Source of the DNA: Bimastos eiseni
Lineage: Eukaryota; Annelida; Clitellata; Crassiclitellata; Lumbricidae
DNA length: 64,000 nt
Assembly: GCA_959347315.1 (NCBI GenBank)
Contig: OY365809.1
Coordinates: 41,733,290-41,797,289, forward strand
Reading direction: 5' to 3'
Shown: positions 57,801-64,000 of the stretch, piece after piece
Layout of the letters: every line of letters starts with the position of its first letter
How positions within the stretch are numbered: the first letter of the stretch is position 1
Made by a program: the position numbers and the translations under genes
Notes under the pieces: generated by a model
What the model was told of the DNA's origin: nothing
Seen by the model: only the letters and a program-made list of their open reading frames with translations
Database searches by the model: none

Positions 57801-60800
57801 AATTATTTCAAAAAGAAACCAAAGAAGGAATATGCCGCAGATGAAGAACGACAGTTGGTCGAAGTTGAACAATCTGTTAACGAGGAAGATCCGCAAATAA
57901 ACCAGCGGGAATTGGCTACAAGTTAGTTGAGTTATTAGACATGCTCTTTTAAACATCTTCAAAAGCCGTCTTGTGAATTGATCATACCCATTTTCACGTA
58001 GGCCAACTCTGAAATGAAGGTCAATATCACCGGCCTCTTAGGGTAACTTTACATTAGACATGAATCACATTGAATTTATTATATATCGCTACCAGAGAAG
58101 ATTTCCTTTCGCTGAAAGTCTCGGTTTATTTAGAAAAGAATGCGTGAACACTTGAGTTATGTGAGCATTCATATTTATATAAACTCATTGTCATTAAGCA
58201 CGCAGCAAACTAGTTAAGCATCGTTTTTTTCACGTTTTAAGTTCATAAAAGCTGCCATGATTACTAATCGTACTAGGGTGACCCGACAACGGAACTTGCG
58301 TCTTTTCAGGGTTATTCCTCCTTATTTGAATCATAACTCTTTTACTCGTTGTTGGATCAATTAAAAACAGTTGTTATGTTATTGCGGCGTTAGGCCTATG
58401 CTATAATGTTCTAAGCAAGCTTTGCAATATAGTAAGACGTCAGAATGTCCAAAGAACTCTTAATAGATCGATGAACTCGATGAGAAATCAGTTTCATATA
58501 ATTATCATCCCAACGAGGCTGCTATGTAGGCTTTGTGGTTTCTTCGTCATAAATTGTAAGCCTACATGACTCTGAGAGGTCATGAAAAGAGGTAGACATC
58601 CGGCAGCGTTCACGGTATTGTATCTACAAGCATTGAACAACTCGAATGATTTATCAAGATCTAGGGTTAACCTTTTAATGATAGCAGCCGAGAACTTCTC
58701 GGACTTATTCTTTTGTTACATTATATATCCATTATTATTTTTCGCTAATGTATCACTAGTCAGTTTAAAATCGCAACTGTTAACATACGTGATTATAGAG
58801 GTGTCGAGTTTATGCTGTGTGATTGATAATAATATTATGACACACGCAGCAGGTCTAATAACTGTTCATTGACTGCCCTAATATTCACACATTTGACGGA
58901 CGCCTAATGTCATTTGAAGTTACTGAAGACAAGAGAAGTTTTTCTGACTACCTAAATAAGCTTATCGCAGGCATAAAGCCAAAGCCAAAGTCGAAACTAA
59001 GGATAAAGATAAAGACAAGGGGCTTAGAAAAGGATGAACAGCAGAACATTGTCAGTGGTCAGGGATCATCGCTTACTCGTGATCTCAAGGCGTCTGCGAG
59101 TAAGCACAGAGTATTTTCTATATTGCTCGATCTTATCTGCAGATCTCTTTCTTTTTCCAGATCTAATCAATTGAAAATGTTATATGTACTTATTATCATT
59201 GATCCGATCTAAAGTAGCGCAGTTTCATGCACTCTGCATCTCTTGGTAGTAGCTTCAGGAGTAGCTGATTGGTCAAAGAAGTCAGACCTTATAATAATAT
59301 TGTGGACCATACAATGTTTTATACATTAATTATCAGAATGTTCAGATATAACATATAGACAGAGTCCCGTGGTTTATGCGATTATGCGATTTCGCATTTG
59401 TTCGCATAAATTAGCGGTAACTTATCGCATAAATTCAGAAATGGAAAGGTTTCACAAATTATTGCATAAATTTCGAAAATTTCGGTTAGCGTCAACTATA
59501 ATTGTCTTAACCAAGCTATCATTAGCCTATAGGGCTACAGTTTACCGACCAGACGACGTAATTGTTGATGACTATAATCCGTGGTTTATTGGATTCTACT
59601 ATTTTTGCATAATTTACGAAATATTTGCGCTAATCAACGGGGGCCTACATATTGGCAATAAATTCTAAAGCATATATTATGGACTAGCCATTTCGTCAAA
59701 AATATGTTTCTTCTGTTCAATGAAACTAGTGAACAGTTTGACAGCCGGTTCTAAATCCTCTTCTCGCAAGCATGTAGGCCTACCACATAAGGCTGAGTCT
59801 ATTGGAAGGGCAGCCTGTAAAGCAATTCTAAAGCGCCGCCGTGGGTATGAAGTTACAGCGAATGCATATTCAAAGGCTTGTCATACATGAGGGCGAGTGA
59901 CCAATCAAATCTTTTCAGTCTCAACAACATCCACATCGACCAGTGTCCTCGCTGATGTTAGGTTGATTGGGGGCGTAGCTGGGACAGAAATCTAGACCCA
60001 CATTATTTTATTCTCTGAGTCGAATATATGCGCCAACCTCTGGGCTGGAAGACCGTCAAGCAAACTACTTTACTATTACTATTATGAGTTTTTCAAAAGC
60101 AACGAAACTTGTTAGATAGGTGGGACATATTTCAAAGGGTAGCTTTGCGATTTGTGAAGTCAATGAGAATTGTCTGTAGGGAGTGAAGGCGAAGAACTGT
60201 CCAAAGAAAGCAATGTTACACAGGACGTTGATATAGCAGGTAAAACACTTTCCGTTTCTTTCAGTCAACAGTAAGAAAAAATATCCATGCTCGACAGCAC
60301 TATGTTTGAAAAAATCGCAGCAAAAATGAATAGCTGTACTATAATTATACAGTAACTGTAATTGTAAATGCAAGTATCAGTTTTAAGTTCAAGTGCCGTT
60401 GTTAGTAAGCTATTAGTTTATATGCTGAGCTGTGTCTGATGACTTATGGGGCGTCGCTTTCCTAATGTCCTAGACATTAGCAGTCGACATGTGTTAGCCA
60501 GGGGCATTTAGTTAGCTTCCATTAAGATGTCTGCATTACAAAATTTTCCGATAGTCATAGGCTGACAGTTTTTAAAACAGGAAAGATCATTAATTATTGC
60601 CACCAAGCCACCCAATCAATAATCTTGTTAATAATTCTTATTTATTGCAAGCAATTTAAAAAAAATTGATTGTGGTTGATTTAAAATATGCAATTTTCAC
60701 TTCGGTATCGCATGAAGCGAGATCAATATTTGGTTCATTGTAATGACACAGTTGTAGAGGTTGCTTGATTTTTCCTGACTATAGAAACTCAGAACCGATC

Positions 60801-62799
60801 ATAATAGAGTAGTTGCTTGTGCTAAATGAATTCCACTGAAACCATTGTGAATTGTGGTAATATTTTCCAAGCCTGTGCTATTATGATGTCCCACTTAATT
60901 ACGATATTATCCTTATTCAGCATTTGGATTGACTGAGGATGAACTGGGAGACCTCTACCAGATATGGGTTCCAAAAGTTCCTGCTGGCGAGGATAAGTCT
61001 TTCCAGGCGTTTGTTAACTGGATGAAAGAAAATGATGACCCAGAGGACGACGGCGATGTTCAAGTTGGTAAGTCCGTAATAATTATTCAGTAAGATATAA
61101 TACAAGTGTAGTCATACTATGGAGATTTCTATAGCTGCGACAAGACAAAGTGGAGAGAAGTCAGATTGTCACTGACCCACAGCCAGAGCAAAATCTACAG
61201 AAAGATGGGATAAAAAACATTTGCAGGATAAGATTTAAATGGTGAGGCAGTCAAACGGCTACGGTAGATGGTATCTAAAATCGATTCAGCGAGAGAGGTG
61301 ATAGGAAATGATAGACTAAGGTCGGCATTTTGGAAAAGGTGGATTTTAATTTGTGAGTAAAATGTCAGTGCAGGGAAACTATGATCTTCGAGTACATGTA
61401 TGTATTTATGTATGCGTGAGTGATTTTTTGCACGATACGGTGGGCATAATATCCTTCATCTAAAATTAAACAATGTTAGATAGGTGCGAGTCGACAACTA
61501 GAATCCAAAAGTTGATTACTTGAGGTCGATTCTAAGTCATTTCATGGGGATCTTCTAAGACCAAGCGAGGTCTCAAGCTGATGCAGTATGGTTTCATGAT
61601 TCAAAATATCAAAGGCAGAGAAGGAGATAGTAATGAGGCAGGACACTTTTCAACACCGGTGCATGCTTGAGAAAAGATCTAATCTATTTTTTCGGTATTT
61701 GTCTCTCAACAGCGTCTTTGATTGGTGCACAGTCAAGAGGCGCTCCATAAATCTTCAAGTGATTAGATTTTGGCGATACGCATAAAAAACAAAAAAGTTG
61801 CCTAATCTTCTATTTAAAATTTATTGACGTATCCAAATGATTTCTATACGGATCAATGAAATCGTAGCCTAAACAGGTAGATCCATGTCGTGTTTAGGAA
61901 CACATTGGCGCAAAATCGCAAAATGGACCGCAAAGGTCATTCGATGGGTCAAAAAGATCGGCGATAAGAGGGAATATGTCGCAGACGAACAACAGATGGC
62001 CGAAGTTCAACGATCCAACGACGACGAAGGGAAACAACCACAAATAAACCTACAGGACGTTGCTACAGGTTAGTAGATACACTTTCCAGGCACATAGAAT
62101 AGGGAGCGATCTGTTGCGTGATGACTTCGTCTACCAAATAAGCTGAGGTCACCATCTCGGAATTTATGTCTGAGATTCTGAAATAGAACTTTGTTTAGAT
62201 GCAACTTTACAATCTATTGCTATTCTCTTCATCCACCAATGAATGGATAACAAGGTTGATCATGAATGTGAACCCCGTGTACTGTAGAACTGAACAATTT
62301 CTCGTCAGACCATTCTGTTAAAGTAATGACAATGTTTGAAACAAGCACAACAATGATGTTCTCCTTAATTTCGGTATCACAATTTTTGCAGAGTTTGGTT
62401 TAACGGAGGCTGAAGTGGAGAGGCTGTACCAGATTTGGCTTCCGAAGGTTCGAAATGATGAGGATGCGTCTTTCCAGGCATTTGCTAAATGGATGAGGGA
62501 ACATAAGGATCCAAAGGACGACGGTGATGTTCAAATTGGTAAGTTGTTTTGTTCATTGTACAACCCGACCACGTGTAATCGTGTATTGACTATTAAGATG
62601 TGCCGCCCATAAGTCGATTGGCAACTTATGCTGAGACAAATCATCGACAACAGAGCTGTGCAGCTCACGTTGTGCTTTGTAAACAAAGTAATTTTGAAAC
62701 GTCGTCCCTACCCAGTTTTATGCTATGTTTTTTATAACTACGATAATCGACCTTTTTGTCCATTATTCAGGAATTTTATTTTATGCGACAATCGAGTGA
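48725..62799 (+). CDS. Modular secreted precursor with alternating acidic and cationic modules (unrecognised family)
   Basis: A signal-peptide exon is followed by 14 exons, each flanked by AG/GT and each phase 1-1, so any exon can be added or skipped without breaking the frame: 48725-48833, 49748-49876, 50394-50591, 51605-51742, 52884-53030, 53887-54060, 54448-54534, 55689-56003, 57239-57385, 57757-57921, 58920-59099, 60180-60239, 60921-61067, 61898-62068, 62392-62538, and a possible last exon 62771-62799 ending TGA. Total about 780 residues. Six FGL modules (acidic, W/F pattern), four modules with cationic amphipathic heads and acidic tails, and short linkers. DKR sites flank three of the four cationic heads (after 54, 59 and 62 kb heads begin or end). 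It looks like a multi-peptide precursor; antimicrobial peptides are the leading guess, with neuropeptides, adhesive or matrix protein as alternatives. It could also be two or more adjacent genes, but only one signal peptide is visible. Confidence 0.7.
49748..49876 (+). CDS. Exon 2: acidic proregion
   Basis: 43 codons from cttaacag to ctg|gtaaat. Begins HEKRETVAEDVEQEPDK; rich in Glu, Asp and Gln, one KR site close to its start. No clear similarity to the FGL module. Confidence 0.7.
50394..50591 (+). CDS. Exon 3: FGL module 1 with Glu/Gln-rich tail
   Basis: AFGLNKGELQVLYQLW, KVPGRKDSSFQAFLNWMKEQ, then a long KQQEKSKKENSEEQEEQEE tail. The tail is longer than in the other FGL modules, which have about 15 acidic residues. 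Confidence 0.75.
50908..51134 (-). mobile_element. tRNA-derived SINE, minus strand
   Basis: Reverse copy of 32325-32545, with gaaatttgatatcgcccttctt at one end and the complements of the B box (gggtcgaag) and A box (cgaccgctctaact) at the other. In intron 3 of the modular gene. Confidence 0.85.
51240..51340 (-). repeat. Dispersed 110-bp repeat, minus copy
   Basis: cgcagtatgattacaagcactgtatga and cagagtcgaattt..atgtggcagtcgtgcaa match the complement of 14493-14612; another minus copy lies at 3795-3900. Confidence 0.6.
51605..51742 (+). CDS. Exon 4: acidic module without a cationic head
   Basis: EADQGGVGDEGSSDKNENVV followed by VSEVQRSFDEEQPQRDLQGLAKG. Its second half matches the tail of the modules at 57757 and 61898 (AEVQRS..DE..PQ..LQ..AT), but the cationic head is replaced by an acidic Gly/Ser segment. 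Confidence 0.7.
52120..52262. repeat. AT-rich low-complexity tract
   Basis: tatata/attata words over about 140 bases in intron 4. Confidence 0.8.
52884..53030 (+). CDS. Exon 5: FGL module 2
   Basis: EFGLTEAEVEKLYGVW, IPIGEDTTIPAFAIWLKEN, then DEPEDDGEVQA. 49 codons, the standard module length. The last 40 intron bases before it are nearly identical to those before exon 15 (62349-62391). Confidence 0.8.
53887..54060 (+). CDS. Exon 6: cationic module, DKR-SFS type 1
   Basis: TADKR then SFSAFMKKLFTTKRKPKPRE, followed by LEDDEQQSIVNGQ and AARDLKASSKPGPKSA. Cleavage after DKR would free a peptide with an aromatic/Leu face and a Lys/Arg/Pro tail, net charge about +7 before the acidic spacer. Confidence 0.75.
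54241..54370. repeat. Three-copy tandem repeat, ~50-bp unit
   Basis: Three units sharing taatggcacaag(a/g) .. (c)gccag, at 54246, 54291 and 54340, in the intron after exon 6. Confidence 0.75.
54448..54534 (+). CDS. Exon 7: short Lys-rich linker
   Basis: 28 codons IQKLFVGDKYEKLSKIKVV then NKLKEEVAA, aligned with the 20-codon exon at 60180 through the GD/GE..LSK...(V)A-G pattern and the gcag|gtaaa(a)cac donor. The acceptor (gttaag) is weak; a start closer to the 60180 type is possible. Confidence 0.55.
54580..54835 (-). mobile_element. LINE 3' end
   Basis: Minus-strand words GPSLWNVLSPSVGS and FAFLKA followed by the tail that becomes gtgctttataaatgcttaaatacaatacaat: RT C-terminus plus 3' end of a CR1-type element in intron 7. 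Confidence 0.7.
55689..56003 (+). CDS. Exon 8: FGL-derived module with a Gly/Arg-rich domain
   Basis: DEDEQNLLKVFRIWKKFHNG and SYKKFLWVVG follow the FGL pattern (LY.IW...TDKSF..F..W), but with positive residues in place of the acidic ones. The usual acidic tail is replaced by about 65 residues of repeated GGGRGGWRNG/GERGGWRKING type. It ends in RSRSSRSVENELSDESKRT. 104 codons, twice the normal module. Confidence 0.75.
56183..56419 (+). other. Unassigned open stretch in intron 8
   Basis: Directly after a LINE-type tatagcgctac word there is an open frame (VSIYEVGRHYGTDQRRC..., Ser/Tyr-rich) to a stop at 56417. No homology or splice sites; probably repeat-derived. Confidence 0.3.
57239..57385 (+). 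CDS. Exon 9: FGL module 4
   Basis: EFGLTEAELEEMYQIW, IPTGEDTSFKAFFTWMEKN, then VEPEEDSAVQV. 49 codons. Closest to exon 5. Confidence 0.8.
57757..57921 (+). CDS. Exon 10: cationic module with basic head and acidic tail
   Basis: GSRSFRDFQKLGSGSNYF then KKKPKKEYAADEERQLVEVE and the tail QSVNEEDPQINQRELAT. The head is basic but less amphipathic than that of exon 14. The EY.ADE.. boundary is shared with exon 14. Confidence 0.75.
58920..59099 (+). CDS. Exon 11: cationic module, DKR-SFS type 2
   Basis: TEDKR then SFSDYLNKLIAGIKPKPKSK and LRIKIKTRG, followed by LEKDEQQNIVSGQ and TRDLKASA. Paralogue of exon 6; the Lys/Arg stretch is longer (about 10 basic residues in 25). The acceptor gaag and its flank resemble exon 6's surroundings (53560-53886 against 58560-58919). 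Confidence 0.75.
59367..59655. repeat. Dispersed repeat of unknown class, copy B (partner 30889-31160)
   Basis: See the 30889 entry. Here it lies in intron 11 and creates an open frame (59369-59668) that I regard as repeat-derived. Confidence 0.7.
60180..60239 (+). CDS. Exon 12: short acidic linker
   Basis: SEGEELSKESNVTQDVDIA, 20 codons, phase 1-1. Paralogue of exon 7. Confidence 0.6.
60921..61067 (+). CDS. Exon 13: FGL module 5
   Basis: FGLTEDELGDLYQIW, VPAGEDKSFQAFVNWMKEN, then DDPEDDGDVQV. Acceptor ttattcag, donor g|gtaagt. 49 codons. Confidence 0.8.
61898..62068 (+). CDS. Exon 14: Trp-containing cationic helix module
   Basis: Head THWRKIAKWTAKVIRWVKK followed by IGDKR, then EYVADEQQMAEVQRS and a tail SNDDEGKQPQINLQDVAT. 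In the 24-residue head, W3, I6, A7, W9, V13, I14, W16, V17 and I20 fall on one helical face; R4, K5, K8, K12, R15, K18, K19, K23 and R24 on the other; net charge about +8. DKR would release it. No proline or glycine before G21. This is the classic pattern of a linear helical antimicrobial peptide; activity is inferred. Confidence 0.75.
62392..62538 (+). CDS. Exon 15: FGL module 6
   Basis: EFGLTEAEVERLYQIW, VRNDEDASFQAFAKWMREH, then KDPKDDGDVQI. Near-identical to exon 5 over the first 14 codons and the upstream intron. Less acidic than other FGL tails. Confidence 0.8.
62771..62799 (+). CDS. Possible terminal exon
   Basis: After cattattcag, phase 1 reading GILFYATIE then TGA. It would close the frame, but it is very short and unsupported; the gene may continue beyond the LTR at 63084. 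Confidence 0.25.
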
Positions 62800-63083
62800 G
62801 GATAGTGAGGAGCATCGCAGCATATTCGTCAGATAGATTTAGGTAATAGATTTGCCAAAATTGGCGAATACCACGTCTCGATGAGCATGTATTCCTCCGA
62901 AAACCTCACCTTCCTAATGCAATTCAAAGAAATATCACAAATAGTCAGTTGTAGACCTCTCGTTTTCTGTGAAGGGTTCGTATATATGAGCAGTGTTTGA
63001 TTGGATTAATTTAAGAAAAAAACAAAGTATTTCTTGATACTGTCGAAAAAAACAGCATGAGGCTACCTTATCTATAAGCACAT

Positions 63084-63963
63084 TGTCACGCACGACACTC
63101 TAGACGATGGCGCTATATAAAAGTCATCGACCGGCAGCACAAGCGTGGGAGGACTACGGATGATGTGTCTACCTGAAACCTGAGAAAGGAGACCTCAATG
63201 GGCTTCGCCTGAAACAGACGGCCTCAATACAGACACCAAGGAATATGCAAATATCAACGGAGTGTCAAGCAGCGAAACCCGACACCTTGAGGCGAACGCC
63301 TACCCCTTCCATCTCTACGACCCACAGACCAGAAATTCATGAATCATTTGGAGATTTGGTCTGGACCGGCTGGTTGACACGGATCATGAATAGGGGACAA
63401 TTCCGACACCAACGGTGCAATCTGTTAGGCGGCATAACTGTAGTAATGGAATTCATTGTCACTAATAAGGCTCAGCCATAGCAGCCGCTAGTCAAACAAT
63501 AACTGGGTGCGCTTAGGAATCTGACGTTACGTTAAGGACGCCAAGACCCGTCCAAACAGGGTTTAGTAATGGTTTCTGGAGGTGACCTGTCATCCAATAG
63601 AGATGCGAGTTTTGCGTTTGGGAGGGCGAAGGAAATCGCCTCTAGAAGGATTCATATAGCGTAGCAAGCAAAGGAACAGGAACTTGTTTCGGAACTGGGG
63701 GAGACGCTAGGTCGTTCTGACGATAAGGATAATCAGCGTAGTTTGGAATCCCGTCTCCAACGTAAAACCAGGGACACATTTCTAAAAAGACACTACTAAC
63801 TCTAGTAAGTGTAGATAGGATGAGTGGTGTGTATATACATTTAATTAAATATACATATTAAACCATCAAGTGTGTCGTGTTGCTGAGCTTGGTGATAGAG
63901 GAAAGAACCAGCGGGTACTCTCGTCATCAAGAAGAAGGAGTGGCGAGAGTGAAACCCGCGACA
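63084..63963 (+). mobile_element. Solo LTR, 880 bp
   Basis: Starts tgtcacgcacgacac, ends cccgcgaca, flanked by the 5-bp direct repeat cacat at 63079-63083 and 63964-63968. It carries gcgctatataaaagtc (TATA-like) near its start. Matches the minus-strand LTR part at 365-993 and, with a large deletion, the copy at 27082-27379. Contains the short frame 63245-63481. Confidence 0.85.
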
Positions 63964-64000
63964 CACATGTTGAATGAAACTAGATCAAGCTCTTGTATGT

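Overview
The window is animal nuclear DNA: AT-rich, intron-rich, with GT/AG split genes, TATA-box promoters and many decayed retroelements and DNA transposons. Frequent taggcctac-type words and the repeat mix suggest a marine deuterostome invertebrate such as an echinoderm or hemichordate. That placement is an impression, not a demonstration.

Layout. 1-993: minus-strand Ty3/gypsy-like LTR element with an internal deletion. About 1.75-11.5 kb: a plus-strand gene that I assemble from 12 phase-compatible exons into a reading frame of about 696 residues. It is an ERICH6 (FAM194) relative, with a C2C2-like acidic exon and a complete FAM194 domain. 11.5-19 kb: gene-poor, with LINE fragments and a 1.3-kb hAT-type element inserted in a LINE with an 8-bp target duplication. 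19.0-21.4, 31.3-36.1 and 38.2-40.3 kb: three tandem copies of a three-exon gene for a small secreted protein beginning MKAAFL. The first copy is damaged; the other two are open. Between and around them lie LINE, SINE and LTR debris. 40.4-48.6 kb: essentially no genes, apart from a MITE-like element with clustered terminal repeats and a frameshifted ParB-like reading frame on the minus strand.

48.6-62.8 kb is the most interesting region. One signal-peptide exon is followed by at least 14 exons, every one starting and ending in phase 1. The exons belong to a few recurring module types. One is an acidic module built on FGLTEAE..LYQIW...(G)ED.SFQAF..WM. The other main type has a strongly cationic, amphipathic head (for example one opening THWRKIAKW) and an acidic Gln/Glu-rich tail, with dibasic DKR sites beside three of the four cationic heads. 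Together they read as a secreted multi-peptide precursor of about 780 residues in which cationic, antimicrobial-like segments alternate with acidic spacers. I do not recognise the family. Antimicrobial activity is an inference from charge and amphipathicity only.

The window closes with an 880-bp solo LTR flanked by 5-bp direct repeats. Stretches not listed below hold nothing I can support beyond AT-rich unique sequence and simple repeats.
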